NCBI GenBank assembly: GCA_963747425.1
Contig: CAVVFJ010000018.1
Span: 1 to 64,000, forward strand
Source of the DNA: DASUPK01 sp963747425
GTDB lineage: Bacteria > Actinomycetota > Thermoleophilia > Solirubrobacterales > 70-9
Direction: 5' to 3'
Length of the DNA stretch: 64,000 bases
A program made the translations under genes and the position numbers. Below the pieces are notes generated by a model that was not told where the DNA came from, searched no databases, and saw only the letters and a list, made by a program, of their open reading frames with translations. This document shows, in pieces, positions 23,768 to 33,079 of this stretch (positions are counted from its first letter, which is position 1; every line of letters begins with the position of its first letter).

Positions 23768-26700
23768 CTACGCGGCTTCGGCGGCCCTGGCCTCGGGGGG
23801 CTCCACACCAGTACCGAGCTCGTCGCGCGGAAGCTTGCGCGAGACCACCTTGGTGACGCCGTCGCCGCCCATGCTGACGCCGTAGAGGATGTCGGCGGCG
23901 TCCATCGTGCGCTTCTGGTGGGTGACGACGATGAACTGCGAGCGCTCGGAGAAGCGGCGGACGAGGCGCAGGAAGCGGTCGATGTTGATGTCGTCGAGCG
24001 CGGCCTCGACCTCGTCGAGGATGTAGAAGGGGCACGGCCGCGCCATCAGCACCGCGAAGACGAACGCCAATGCGACCAGCGACTTCTCGCCACCCGACAG
24101 TAATGACAGCCGGCGAGTCGACTTCCCCGCGGGAGTCACCTCGATCTCGACGCCCCCGTCCTCATCCGGAGGGGCGAGCTCTTCGTCGGAGTCCGCCCCC
24201 TCGCTCTCCTCGTCACCCACCGGCGCCTGGCCTGCGAACGGCCGGGGCCCGACGTTCACCCGGCGCAGGCGGCCGCTGCCCCCGGGGAAGAGCTCGGCCA
24301 CCATCTCCTCGAAGCCACGGGCGGTGGCCTCGAAGGTCTCCTCGAAAGCGGCGGCGATCTCCCTGTCGGTGCGCCGGATCAGCGCGCGCAGCTCGGAGAT
24401 CGCCTTCTCCAGGTCCTTGCGCTGCCCGGATAGGTCCGTGAGGTGCTCGCGCGCCTCCGCGTACTCATGCTCGGCCAGAGGGTTGACCGGCCCGATCTGC
24501 TCGCGGTTGCGCTCCAGCTTGGTCAGCCGGGTCTCGATCCTCTCGCGCTCCTCGTCCTCGAGCGCCTCGGTCGCCGCGCCCAGCTCCTCGCCCAGGGCCG
24601 CCGCCAGCCGCTGAAGCTCGGCTGAGCTCTCATCGCGGTGGCCGCGCAGCTGGGTCGCCTCGACCTCCGCCACGGTCATCGCCTCGCTGGCCTCGCGCAG
24701 CTCCGCCTGGAGCCCGAACTCCTGTTGCGAGCACTCCCGGAGCTCGGCGGCGACGTCGCCGCCATCCTCCTCCTCGGCGGCCGCCAGCTTCTCCGCGCGC
24801 CGCTCCAGCCCGTCGGCCAGGCGGCGAAGCGCGTCCCGGGCCCTGCCCAGGGCGGGCAGCGTCTCGCTCTCCAGCTTGATCCGGCGCTCGAGCTCCTGGC
24901 GATCGCGAAGGCGCTTCTGCTGGGCTCGCTCGGCGCTCTCGGCGTGGCGGCGCTCCGCCGCCAGCTCGGCCTCGAGCTTGGCGCGCTGGATCGCCGAGCC
25001 CGACCCGTCCCCCTCGCGCTCGGCGTGACGCTCCGCGAGCCAGCCCGTCCGGCTCGCCTCCTCGGCGGCCTCGTCCAGTGCCCGGCGCGCGTCCCTCAGG
25101 GCACGCTGCGATTCCTCCTCGCGGCCGCGGGCTTCGGCCAAGGCCGTCTCCCCCCGCTCCAGGTCGTTCCTGCACCGCTCCTCGGTCTGCTCGCGCTGGG
25201 CGAGGCGGGAGGCGAGCTCCTCGCGCTCGGACCGGGCGGCCAGGGCCGGGTCGGTGCCCTCCCGCGGCAGGCGACGGATCTCGCCGGCCGCCGCGTCGAA
25301 GCACTCCCCGTCGACGGTGACGGCGACGCCGGTGAAGCCCTCCGCCAGGCCGTCGAGCTCGTCGACCAGCCAGGCGTCGGCCAGCAGACGCGCGGTGATC
25401 GGCGCCGCGTCGCCGCGCGCCTCGATCAGGTCGAGCAGCCGGCGCGCGCCGTCCTTGGGCGTCTCGGAGGGCGACCGGGTGGGCCCGGATGAGATCAACG
25501 CCCTGGCGGCACCCTCTGCGTCGGCGAGCCGCTGCTGTCCCTCGCTCACCGAACCGACGATCGAGGCCCGGAGTCGCTCGCCGAGGACGGCCGACACGGC
25601 GCGCTCCAGTCCCGACCCGGTCTCGAGCATCCCGGCGAGGGCCTCGTGCTCGCCCTCCACCGCGGCGGCCGCGAGCTTGGCCTCGACGGCGGACAGCTGG
25701 CCCGCCAGTGCGGCACGCCGCTCGGAGGCCTTCTGGGCCTCCGCGCGGGCACGCTCGTGCATCTGGGCTGCCTGCCGCAGGGCGGCGCCGATCTCCTCCT
25801 CGGCTTGCTCCAGCGGCTCGAGCGCCCTGGTGGCCTCGACGCGCCGGCGCTCGGCCTCTTCGGCCTCGCGTCGCAGGCGTGCACCCTCCTCGGAGGAATC
25901 CTCGTCGAGCTTTGCCAGCTCAGCCTCCAGCTCGGCGATCCGAGCCGCTCCGCTTGTCTCATCCGGCTCCTCATCGAGCGCGTCCAGCCGCAGCTGGCGC
26001 TCTCCGAGGGCGCCGCGCAGGTCGCGCTCGGCAACGTCGAGCGCCTCCGCTCGCGCCCGGACCCGCTCGATCGCGGCCCGCGCCTCGGCGAGCCGCTCGC
26101 CGTGCCGGCGACGGCCCTCCTCACCCGCCGCTATCCGCTCCTCGATCTCGGTTCGCCTGGTGCGCACCGCCTCGAAGCGGCTCTCGACGGAGTCCCTGGT
26201 GGCACGAACCTCCGCGAGCTTCGCCTCAGCCGCGGTCAGCTGCGCCTCCTGGGCGCGCAGGTCGTCGGCGACGATCTGGGACCGCAGCTCGCTCGACTGG
26301 CGGAGCAGCTTCGCGGTCCGCTCCGCCGCCTCGGCCTGGCGCTTCAGCGGCCGCAGATGCGAGCGGGCCTCGCGCTCGACGTCGTGGGCACGCTCGAGGT
26401 TGTCGCGGGTCCGGTCGAGCTTGAGCTGTGCGCTGTGGCGGCGCTTGCGGTGCTTGCCGAGCCCGGCGGCCTCCTCGATCAGCATGCGCCGGTCCCTCGG
26501 CTTGGAGCTGACGATCTCCTCCACCTTGCCCTGGCTGATCACAGAGTGCGCCTCTCGCCCCATGTTGGTGTCGGAGAGGGCCTCGACGACATCGACGAGG
26601 CGGCAGCGGGCGCCGTTCAGGCGGTACTCGCCGTCGCCGTTGCGCTCGATGCGCCGCGAGATCGAGATCTCCGAGAACTCGCTGGCGGCGCGCCCCTCGG

Positions 26701-26959
26701 AGTTGTCGATCACCACCTCGACCTCGGCGAAGCGGCGGGCGGACTGGCCGTTGCCGCCGGCGAAGATCACGTCGCGCATCTGCTGGCCGCGGATCGCGGA
26801 GGGGCTCTGCTCGCCCAGAGCCCAGAGCACCGCGTCGGTGATGTTGGACTTGCCCGAGCCGTTCGGGCCCACGATCACGCTGACGCCCGGCGAGAAGGTC
26901 AGCCGGGTGCGGTCGGGGAAGGACTTGAAGCCCTTCAGGTTGATGGCTTTCAGATACAT
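23768..26959 (-). CDS. smc: Chromosome segregation protein SMC
   Basis: This is a 1063-residue SMC ATPase of the condensin complex. It starts MYLKAINLKGFKSFPDRT, Walker A is VGPNGSGKSNITDAV, two long coiled coils flank a hinge (about residues 470-590, LERAVSAVLGERLRASIVG onward), and the C-terminal head has signature LSLLSGGEKSLVALAF and Walker B FYILDEVEAALDD. It is about 100 residues shorter than many SMCs, mostly in the coils. An in-frame opening upstream into rnc is, I think, an artefact; ATG 26959 is the natural start. An acidic insertion (GDEESEGADSDEELAPPDED) precedes the signature motif. Confidence 0.95.
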   Translation of the reverse strand: MYLKAINLKGFKSFPDRTRLTFSPGVSVIVGPNGSGKSNITDAVLWALGEQSPSAIRGQQMRDVIFAGGNGQSARRFAEVEVVIDNSEGRAASEFSEISISRRIERNGDGEYRLNGARCRLVDVVEALSDTNMGREAHSVISQGKVEEIVSSKPRDRRMLIEEAAGLGKHRKRRHSAQLKLDRTRDNLERAHDVEREARSHLRPLKRQAEAAERTAKLLRQSSELRSQIVADDLRAQEAQLTAAEAKLAEVRATRDSVESRFEAVRTRRTEIEERIAAGEEGRRRHGERLAEARAAIERVRARAEALDVAERDLRGALGERQLRLDALDEEPDETSGAARIAELEAELAKLDEDSSEEGARLRREAEEAERRRVEATRALEPLEQAEEEIGAALRQAAQMHERARAEAQKASERRAALAGQLSAVEAKLAAAAVEGEHEALAGMLETGSGLERAVSAVLGERLRASIVGSVSEGQQRLADAEGAARALISSGPTRSPSETPKDGARRLLDLIEARGDAAPITARLLADAWLVDELDGLAEGFTGVAVTVDGECFDAAAGEIRRLPREGTDPALAARSEREELASRLAQREQTEERCRNDLERGETALAEARGREEESQRALRDARRALDEAAEEASRTGWLAERHAEREGDGSGSAIQRAKLEAELAAERRHAESAERAQQKRLRDRQELERRIKLESETLPALGRARDALRRLADGLERRAEKLAAAEEEDGGDVAAELRECSQQEFGLQAELREASEAMTVAEVEATQLRGHRDESSAELQRLAAALGEELGAATEALEDEERERIETRLTKLERNREQIGPVNPLAEHEYAEAREHLTDLSGQRKDLEKAISELRALIRRTDREIAAAFEETFEATARGFEEMVAELFPGGSGRLRRVNVGPRPFAGQAPVGDEESEGADSDEELAPPDEDGGVEIEVTPAGKSTRRLSLLSGGEKSLVALAFVFAVLMARPCPFYILDEVEAALDDINIDRFLRLVRRFSERSQFIVVTHQKRTMDAADILYGVSMGGDGVTKVVSRKLPRDELGTGVEPPEARAAEAA

Positions 26960-27021
26960 CGCAGTCGCAAGGGTCGCAGGAAGGCTGATGCTCGCGCGTC
27001 GCCCGGACGCAACCGCGGCTT

Positions 27022-27703
27022 CTAGGTGCGCAGTTTCTCGAGGGCGCGCTCGCGCGGCGGCCTGCTCGGCTGCCTTCTTGCTTCTGCCGGAGCCGATGCC
27101 GATCTCGTCGCCGCCCACGGTCGCCCGGATCTCGAAGCGGCGGTCGTGCGGGGGCCCGTCCTCGCTGGCGACCTCGTAGCTGACGGTCTCCCCGTCGCGG
27201 GCCAGTCGCTCCTGGAGCTCCGACTTGAAGTCCATGCGCTCCTGCGTGGCCTGCTCAACCTCGTCGGCGAACGCATCGACGACCGCCTCCGAGGTTCGCT
27301 CGAACCCGTGGGCCATGTAGCAGGCGCCGATCACCGCCTCGCAGACCGAGGCGAGGGTGCGCTCCGAGGCCAGCAGCGTGTCGACCGGCAGCCCGTCCCC
27401 ATCGTCCGGCGCCTCCCCGGTGAGCATCTCGGGGAGCTGGAGCCTGCGAGCGACCTCCGCGCAGGCGCGGCCGCTGACGGCCTGGTTGAGGATCTTGGTG
27501 AGCTCGCCGATGTCGGCCCCGGGGTGGTCCTCGAAGAGAAGCGTGGCTACGGACAGGCCGAGAACGCTGTCCCCCAGGAACGCGAGCCTTCCGTAGGACT
27601 GGGTTCGCTTGTCGACCCAGGATGAGTGGGAGAGTGCCTGCCGGCGCAGCTCTTCGGGAGTGTCCGCGAACAGCTCCGCCAGGGAGGCGGCTGGAGGTGT
27701 CAT
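27022..27703 (-). CDS. rnc: Ribonuclease III, frame broken near the 3' end
   Basis: RNase III cuts double-stranded RNA and matures rRNA. The catalytic domain has the signature ERLAFLGDSVLGL-like RLAFLGDSVLGLSV and DTLLASERTLASVCEAVIGACYMAHG with the metal ligands. The C-terminal dsRBD starts DFKSELQERLARDG and ends GSGRSKKAAEQAAARA. An extra base near 27045-27047 shifts the frame after AAARA. The corrected ending ALEKLRT then stops at TAG 27022, as in relatives. Without the correction the reading runs on into smc. Corrected length is about 226 residues. Confidence 0.92.
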
Positions 27704-27725
27704 TGCATCAGATCGCCTCTTCCCC

Positions 27726-27974
27726 CTAACCCGCGGGAACCCTGGCGCAGACGAAGTCGACGGCGTCCCCGACGGTCGCGATCTCGGCGGCCTCCTCCTC
27801 GCTGACGCGGATCCCGTAGCGGTCCTCCAGCTCCATGACCAGCTCGTAGAGGTCGAGCGAGTCGGCGTCGAGGTCCTCCCGGAACCTGGTCTCGAGCTGG
27901 ATCTTCTCCGGCGCCACCTCGAGCTCGGTGCTCAGGTGGCTCCGCACGAGTGTCATGACCTCTTCGCGTTCCAT
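27726..27974 (-). CDS. acpP: Acyl carrier protein
   Basis: The 82-residue acidic four-helix carrier has the phosphopantetheine site DADSLDLYELVMEL (Ser in DSLD) and a canonical start MEREEVMTLVRSHL. It carries growing acyl chains in type II fatty acid synthesis. It lies directly between plsX and rnc, the usual order. Confidence 0.95.
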   Translation of the reverse strand: MEREEVMTLVRSHLSTELEVAPEKIQLETRFREDLDADSLDLYELVMELEDRYGIRVSEEEAAEIATVGDAVDFVCARVPAG

Positions 27975-27989
27975 TGCGGCGATTATGGC

Positions 27990-29018
27990 CTATCGCTCAG
28001 CCGTTCCGGAAGGCTCCTCCCGGAGGGCATCGCGGGTCGCGCCGGACGCCGCCAGCAGCTCGGCCGTCCGTTCCACCGCGCGCTCGGCGACCGCACGGTC
28101 GGCGAGCCTGACCGCGTTCGCGATTCCCTCGGGCGTGGAGCTGCCATGTGCGACCACCGCCACGCCCCGGAGGCCGAGCAGGATCGCCCCGCCGACCGAG
28201 TTGGGATCCATGCTCCGGCGCAGCCCGCCGAGGGCCGGGCGCAGGAGCAGTCCACCGGCCGAGGCGAGCGGCCCAGAGCGAGCGGCGGCACGCACCGCGT
28301 CCGCGACCGCCTTGGAGGTGCCCTCCACCGTCTTCAGGGTGACGTTGCCGGTGAAGCCGTCGGTCACCACCACGTCCGCCTCGTCCCCGAGCAGGTCGCG
28401 TCCCTCGAGGTTTCCGATGAAGCGCAACCCGGCGGCGCCGGTGAGGGCCTCGTGGGCCTCGACCACGTCGACTCGCCCCTTCTTCTGCTCCTCGCCGACC
28501 GAGAGCAGGGCGACGCGCGGGCTCTCCACGCCGAGCACGGCCGTGCAGAAGGCCGAGCCGAGAAAGGCGAACTGGATCAGGTGCTGGGGCCGGACGTCGG
28601 TGTTGGCGCCGGCGTCGAGGAAGACGAGCGGCGGTCCCTCCCGCCCCGGCACCGGAATCTGGACGGCGAGCGCCGGCCGGTGAACTCCCTGGGCGCGCTT
28701 CAGCGCGAACAGGGCGGCGGTCATCGTCGCGCCGGTGGAGCCGGCGCTGACCAGCGCGCTGCAGCGCCCCTCGGCGACAGCGGCCGCGGCTCGGACGACC
28801 GAAGCCTCCGGCGTGGAGCGCACCGCCGCGACCGGCTCTGCCTCGTTCCCGATCCAATCGGTGGTCGCGTCGACCTCGACACGTTCTGAGGAATCGAGCG
28901 AGGACGGACCGAAGACGCGAACCGCGATGCCGTCGGCGGCGGCCAGGCTGGCGCCCGTCAGCACGAGCTCGGGCCCCCCGTCCGCCCCGTACGCGTCGAG
29001 CGCGACCGGCAGGGTCAT
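27990..29018 (-). CDS. plsX: Phosphate acyltransferase PlsX
   Basis: PlsX converts acyl-ACP to acyl-phosphate for phospholipid synthesis. The 342-residue protein has ALDAYGADGGPE at the start, VSAGSTGATMTAALF, VFLDAGANTDVRPQHL, LLSVGEEQKKG and VVTDGFTGNVTLKTVEG, all family blocks. It follows rpmF by 6 nt and precedes acpP by 15 nt. Confidence 0.95.
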   Translation of the reverse strand: MTLPVALDAYGADGGPELVLTGASLAAADGIAVRVFGPSSLDSSERVEVDATTDWIGNEAEPVAAVRSTPEASVVRAAAAVAEGRCSALVSAGSTGATMTAALFALKRAQGVHRPALAVQIPVPGREGPPLVFLDAGANTDVRPQHLIQFAFLGSAFCTAVLGVESPRVALLSVGEEQKKGRVDVVEAHEALTGAAGLRFIGNLEGRDLLGDEADVVVTDGFTGNVTLKTVEGTSKAVADAVRAAARSGPLASAGGLLLRPALGGLRRSMDPNSVGGAILLGLRGVAVVAHGSSTPEGIANAVRLADRAVAERAVERTAELLAASGATRDALREEPSGTAER

Positions 29019-29024
29019 GCGCGG

Positions 29025-29246
29025 TTAGTCCTGCGGCGAGGGCTGCTCGGCCTGCGGCGTGGCCTCGGGGACCTCGTGGCGGATCACCTCACGCCCCGCG
29101 TACGTGCCGCAGGTCGGGCAGACGCGATGCGGCAGGCGCGGGCTGTGGCAGCGCGGGCACTCGTTCAGCCGTGGGGCCGAGACCTTGTGCTGAGCGCGCC
29201 GCTTGTCGCGCCGCGTCCTCGACTGTCTCTTCTTGGGGACCGCCAT
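29025..29246 (-). CDS. rpmF: Ribosomal protein L32
   Basis: The 73-residue bL32 starts MAVPKKRQSRTRRDKRRAQ and has the zinc type CPRCHSPRLPHRVCPTCG with four cysteines, so it is the zinc-containing paralogue. A short acidic/Pro-rich tail follows. It is 23 nt after the DUF177 gene, the standard yceD-rpmF-plsX arrangement. Confidence 0.96.
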   Translation of the reverse strand: MAVPKKRQSRTRRDKRRAQHKVSAPRLNECPRCHSPRLPHRVCPTCGTYAGREVIRHEVPEATPQAEQPSPQD

Positions 29247-29269
29247 ACGGCGGCGGAGGATAGCGGCCC

Positions 29270-29791
29270 CTACTCCAACTTCAGGTCACGCAGCTTCGCC
29301 ATCCGCGGATCGCCAGCCTGGGAGTGGCGGTGCGCCTCGGGGTCCGCGTCGTTCAGCGACTCGCCGCAGACCGCGCAGAGACCGGCGCAGTCCTCCCGGC
29401 AGAGCGGCTGCGCCGGAAACGCGAGGACGAGCGCGTCGTTCGCCCATCGCTCGACGTCCAGGTTGCCGTCGGAGACGTATGGGCTGCGCAGCTCCTCGTC
29501 TCGGGTCGGCGGCTGGTCGACCTCGCGCGCGTCGACCTCCATCAGGTTCGTGCCCGGCTCCAGGCAGCGAACGCACGGGCCGGTCAGCTCGCTGGTGAAC
29601 CTGAGTCGAAGCGCATAGCCGGTGCTGGTCCGGGAGACGTCGAGACGCGCCTCCGAGCCTCCGCCGGCCGGGACATAGCTCTCGCCGCCGAGCTCGATCG
29701 GCTCGAGCTCGACCTCGAGATCGAGCGCGCGAGCCTGCCCCGAGGACAGCGCGAGGCGCTCGAGATCGACGATTCCGCCTTCCGCATACAC
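29270..29791 (-). CDS. DUF177 (YceD) family protein
   Basis: YceD proteins are linked to 23S rRNA and 50S biogenesis and usually precede rpmF. The 173-residue protein has LTGPCVRCLEPG with its CxxC, VDAREVD, and a second pair in CREDCAGLCAVCGESLN, giving probable zinc binding. I chose GTG 29791 (MYAEGGIVDLERLAL) because the domain starts at once; longer readings run antisense through the neighbouring methyltransferase. The start codons of the two divergent genes are separated by only 24 nt. Confidence 0.88.
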   Translation of the reverse strand: MYAEGGIVDLERLALSSGQARALDLEVELEPIELGGESYVPAGGGSEARLDVSRTSTGYALRLRFTSELTGPCVRCLEPGTNLMEVDAREVDQPPTRDEELRSPYVSDGNLDVERWANDALVLAFPAQPLCREDCAGLCAVCGESLNDADPEAHRHSQAGDPRMAKLRDLKLE

Positions 29792-29815
29792 TCGCCCCGA
29801 GGGTACCGAGCCGAC

Positions 29816-30355
29816 GTGTGCGCCCAATTCCACTGGAATCCCGAGACCTACCTGGAGGAGATCCGGGCCGAGGTCCCGCGCTACGACGAGCTTCAGCGGG
29901 CGGCGATCGAGGCGATCCCCTTCGCCCCGGACCGCGTCCTCGAGCTCGGGATGGGCACCGGTGAGACCACCCGCGTCCTGCTCGAGGCCTACCCGGACGC
30001 CTGGGTGATCGGACTCGACTCGGACTCGAACATGGTCTACCGGCTGCGAGAGGAGTACGACGACGTCCAGCTCGCTCGCATGGAGGATCCCCTGCCCGAC
30101 GGTCCCTGGGACCTCGTCATCTCCGTCCTCTCGGTGCACCACCTGCAGGACGACGCCAAGCGGACGCTCTTCAGGCGGGTGCGCGAGCAGTCGCGGGCGC
30201 TGGTGATCGGCGACGTCGTCAAGGCCGAGAGGCAGGTCACGCCGATCGAGCCCGGCTTCGACTTCCCCGACACCGCGGAGGAGCTCGCGGAATGGTGTGG
30301 CGGCGAGATCACCTGGACCGCGGACGACCTGGCGGTCGTCAGAGCGACTTACTAA
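29816..30355 (+). CDS. Class I SAM-dependent methyltransferase
   Basis: The 179-residue protein has the SAM motif VLELGMGTGETTRVLLEAY, the acidic end of strand 2 in VIGLDSDSNMV and motif IV DLVISVLSVHHL. It is a small stand-alone class I methyltransferase, similar to those annotated tRNA cmo5U or generic type 11/12. I used GTG 29816 (MCAQFHWNPETYLEEI), where the fold begins; the longer upstream opening is antisense to yceD. A hairpin repeat follows its stop by 2 nt. Substrate unknown. Confidence 0.82.
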   Translation: MCAQFHWNPETYLEEIRAEVPRYDELQRAAIEAIPFAPDRVLELGMGTGETTRVLLEAYPDAWVIGLDSDSNMVYRLREEYDDVQLARMEDPLPDGPWDLVISVLSVHHLQDDAKRTLFRRVREQSRALVIGDVVKAERQVTPIEPGFDFPDTAEELAEWCGGEITWTADDLAVVRATY

Positions 30356-30357
30356 GC

Positions 30358-30390
30358 GGGTTGCTGCTCGGCTTCGCCTGCGCAGCACCC
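30358..30390 (+). repeat. Intergenic hairpin repeat, copy 1
   Basis: This 33-nt palindrome has outer arm GGGT/ACCC, a bulged T, inner arm GCTGC/GCAGC, an internal loop, then GGC-TTC-GCC. It shares the 13-nt core CTCGGCTTCGCCT and the same layout with a second copy on the minus strand at 60614-60645, whose inner arm differs but still pairs. It lies between the methyltransferase stop (30355) and the echA-like start (30414). No T-run follows, so it is not a standard terminator. Confidence 0.7.
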
Positions 30391-30413
30391 TTGCACAACG
30401 AGAGAGGAGCGAG

Positions 30414-31271
30414 ATGACCCACCACAACCCGGAGCGGCCAGGGCCGCCGCCGTCAGCCGATGAGGGCGTCGTCCTCTACGAGAAGCGCGACCGGATCGCC
30501 TACGTGACGATCAACCGCCCGGAGGCGCGGAACGCCGTCAGCCCCGAGGTCCACAGGGCGATGATCGCGGCCTGGGCCGACTTCGACGAGGACGACTCCG
30601 TCGACGTCGCCATCCTCACCGGCGCCGGCGACGCCTTCTGCGCCGGGGCTGACCTGAAGGAGTACATCCCACCGATCGTCGCCGACGGCGACGCGACCGA
30701 CATTCGCGAGATCGTCGAGCTCGGGCTCAACGGCTTCACCCGCGGCCAGCACCGCATCTACAAGCCGATCATCGGCGCGATCAACGGCTGGGCCCTGGCG
30801 GGCGGCCTCGAGACTGCGCTCGCCTGCGACATCCGGATCGCGTCGGACCGGGCCATGTTCGGCTCGTTCGAGGCCCGCCGCGGCTTCCACCACGGCGACG
30901 GCGGCATCGTGCGGCTGGTCAACACCTGCGGCACGGGCATCGCCCTGGAGATGCTGCTCACCGCCGAGCCGATCGACGCTCAGCGGGCGCTGCAGTGCAA
31001 CCTCGTCTCCAAGGTCGTCCCGCACGAGAGCTTGATGGAGGAGGCCGAGGGGGTCGCCAAGCAGATCCTGCGGAACTCCCAGCGTGCCGTGCGCTCGGCG
31101 AAGCAGACGATCCTCGACACGGTCGGCAAGACCCTCGACGAGCAGCTCCGCAACGAGGCCTGGAACGCCTACAGCTGCGCGGACCCGAAGGAGACGACCG
31201 AGCTGCTCGGGCGCTTCTACGAGAAGACCGACGCCGGCCGGGCCGGTAGCCACCAGACCGATCTGTCATGA
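30414..31271 (+). CDS. Enoyl-CoA hydratase/isomerase family protein
   Basis: This is a 285-residue crotonase-fold protein. The oxyanion-hole segments are visible in FCAGADLKEY and GWALAGGLETALACDIRIAS. The C-terminal helices include RNSQRAVRSAKQTILD. ATG 30414 has AGGAG at 30405-30409. At the second catalytic position of classical hydratases the local sequence is FGSFEARRGFHHGDGG, with one glutamate candidate. It could be a hydratase, isomerase or other crotonase. Its stop overlaps the next SDR gene by four bases (ATGA), so the two probably act in one acyl-CoA pathway. Confidence 0.88.
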   Translation: MTHHNPERPGPPPSADEGVVLYEKRDRIAYVTINRPEARNAVSPEVHRAMIAAWADFDEDDSVDVAILTGAGDAFCAGADLKEYIPPIVADGDATDIREIVELGLNGFTRGQHRIYKPIIGAINGWALAGGLETALACDIRIASDRAMFGSFEARRGFHHGDGGIVRLVNTCGTGIALEMLLTAEPIDAQRALQCNLVSKVVPHESLMEEAEGVAKQILRNSQRAVRSAKQTILDTVGKTLDEQLRNEAWNAYSCADPKETTELLGRFYEKTDAGRAGSHQTDLS

Positions 31272-31978
31272 ATCCGGCTCCCGAGCCGCGCCGCGCGCTC
31301 GTCACCGGGGCGGCCGGCGGGATCGGCGCCGCCATCGCCGAGAGGCTGCAAGCCGACGGGCTCCAGGTGACGACGCTCGATCGTGCCGAGGGCTGTGACC
31401 TCCAGGTCGACCTGGGCTCGGCGACGAGCTTCCCGACCTCGACGGAATCGACGTCTGCGTCTCCAACGCGGCGATCACGGACACGATCGCGCCGGCCCAC
31501 CGGATGACGCCCGGAGCAGTGGTGCCGCGACATCGACGTCAACCTGACCGGCGCCTTTCGCGCGGTCCAGGCCTGCCTCCCTGGGATGCGCGAGCGGGGC
31601 TGGGGCAGGATCGTCGCGATCTCATCCGGCGCCGCGAAGACCGGCCTGCGCGGGCAGGTCGCCTACTCCGCCTCGAAGGCGGGGCTGCTCGGCATGGTGA
31701 AGACGCTCGCCGCGGAGAACGTCCACCGCGGGATCACCGCGAACGCGGTGCTGCCGGGGATGGTGGCGACCGAGAAGGTGAGGGCGATGCCGGACGAGGT
31801 GCTCGAGCGCCTGATGCCGCTCCTCCCCTCGGGCCGCATGGTCGGGCCGGCGGAGATCGCGGCCTCGGTGTCCTATCTCTGTTCCGAGGAGGCCGCGCAG
31901 GTGACCGGCCAGGAGCTCGCCGTCGACGGGGGCGCCGGGCTCAACACCTTCACCCTGGGATCCGAGGGCCGGGACTAG
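31268..31978 (+). CDS. SDR family oxidoreductase, frame broken
   Basis: The reconstructed protein of about 236 residues is a short-chain dehydrogenase. The NAD(P) loop is VTGAAGGIGAAIAERL, the mid motif VSNAA is in the displaced frame, the active site is ISSGA followed by YSASKAG (Tyr and Lys), and the C-terminal end is VDGGAGLNT. Two opposite indels near 31430 and 31510 displace about 80 nt, and the original frame is regained. It is coupled to the crotonase gene. FabG-like or 3-hydroxyacyl-CoA dehydrogenase activity is plausible. Its TAG shares CTAG with the convergent gene's stop. Confidence 0.82.
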
Positions 31979-32682
31979 CCGGGAAGGCTTCGCTCCCGCC
32001 CGTAGCGCTTCCAGTGGCGCTCCGGGATGTCCGCCGGGTCCTTGTACCAGTGCCAGGTGCAGGGGTCGCGATCGAAGTCCTCGGGCGGATCGGAGGGATA
32101 GACCGGGTACCCGATCCAGTTGATCGGGCCGAGCTCGTTCATGAAGGCGCAGTGAGTGCAGTAGAGGGGGAAGCCCTCACGCCCATAGCTCCAGTCGTGC
32201 GCAGAGTCGGTGACTCCCCAGCCCTCGGGGCCGTAGCGGCCGTTGCGCCAGAGCCGCTGGCCCGAGCCGCAGGGGTTCATCGTGAAGGTCAGCTTCTCGT
32301 CGTCCTCGGCGATCTCGAAGGCGCCGGGGTTCGGCCCGACCCCACCGGTCGAGTGGCCGCGCCAGGTGGCGGCCAGGGCCTGTGCGATCGCCTTGCGGTC
32401 GGCGGCGTCGATCTTCTCGACACTCTGCTTCCAGCTGCGCTCGAGGCTCCACTCCCACGCTTCGCGCACCCCCTCGTCACCAAGCCTCTCCTTGACGAAC
32501 GAGATCAACCCGGCCATGCCGTCGACCAGCATGTCGTGCATGAACTGGGATTCGTGCTTCTCGCGCTCGCAGAGGCTCTTCGCCTCCTCGAGATCGCCGC
32601 GGTCGATCGCCTCGGTTGCGCAGTCCATCGTCGGACGCGACATCTCTCGCAGCTCCTCGTCGGAGAACCACCTCTCGGACAT
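31975..32682 (-). CDS. Conserved hypothetical protein with Cys/His clusters
   Basis: I do not recognise this 235-residue protein. The first half is helical and charged (WFSDEELREMSRPTMDCA, FMHDMLVDGMAGLISFV). The second half is rich in aromatic, Cys and His residues: MNPCGSGQRL, HDWSYGREGFPLYCTHCAFMN and CTWHWYKDP. The CGSG, YCTHC and CTWHW pieces could bind a metal or Fe-S cluster. There is no signal peptide or membrane helix. It is convergent with the SDR gene and upstream of DUF6285/APH-like genes on the same strand in a region of acyl-CoA-type functions, which hints at metabolism but not at a reaction. Confidence 0.7.
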   Translation of the reverse strand: MSERWFSDEELREMSRPTMDCATEAIDRGDLEEAKSLCEREKHESQFMHDMLVDGMAGLISFVKERLGDEGVREAWEWSLERSWKQSVEKIDAADRKAIAQALAATWRGHSTGGVGPNPGAFEIAEDDEKLTFTMNPCGSGQRLWRNGRYGPEGWGVTDSAHDWSYGREGFPLYCTHCAFMNELGPINWIGYPVYPSDPPEDFDRDPCTWHWYKDPADIPERHWKRYGRERSLPG

Positions 32683-32714
32683 GACCGCTCCTTTCCCTCG
32701 TGAGGGGTCGAACC

Positions 32715-33079
32715 CTAGTCGCCGGCCTCCGGATAGCCCGGACGGGCGACCTCGAGCTTGCGCCGCACGTGCTCCTCGAGCCGGGGGACCAGCTCATCGA
32801 CGCGGTCGTCCAGCTCGCCGGCCCGCAGCCTGCGCGAAAGCTCCGCGGCGGCGGCGTGGACGTCCCCGGCCTCCTCGCCGAGCAGCTCGGTGAACAGGGC
32901 GAGGTCCTCGCCGGTCAGGCTCCTCCCCCGCCCTGAGCTCGCGGGCGACGACGGCGCAGACGTTGGCGGCGACCAGCACCTTGAAGCGCTGCTCGCGCGG
33001 GACCTCCGGGCGCAATTCGCCGAACAGGTACTCGGCCACCGACTCGAGCAGCTCGGGGGCGGTCGGGTCGGTCCTGCAT
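32715..33079 (-). CDS. DUF6285-like protein, frame broken twice
   Basis: After removing one extra C near 33066 and one near 32919, the segment reads as a 120-residue helical protein: MQDRPTAPELLESVAEYLFGE then RFKVLVAANVCAVVARELRAG and LTGEDLALFTELLG. This matches the small protein commonly found directly after APH-type kinases beside acyl-CoA dehydrogenase genes in actinobacteria (DUF6285). The corrected length is an exact multiple of three, which supports the reconstruction. Function is unknown; linkage to the APH-like neighbour suggests a shared role. Confidence 0.65.
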
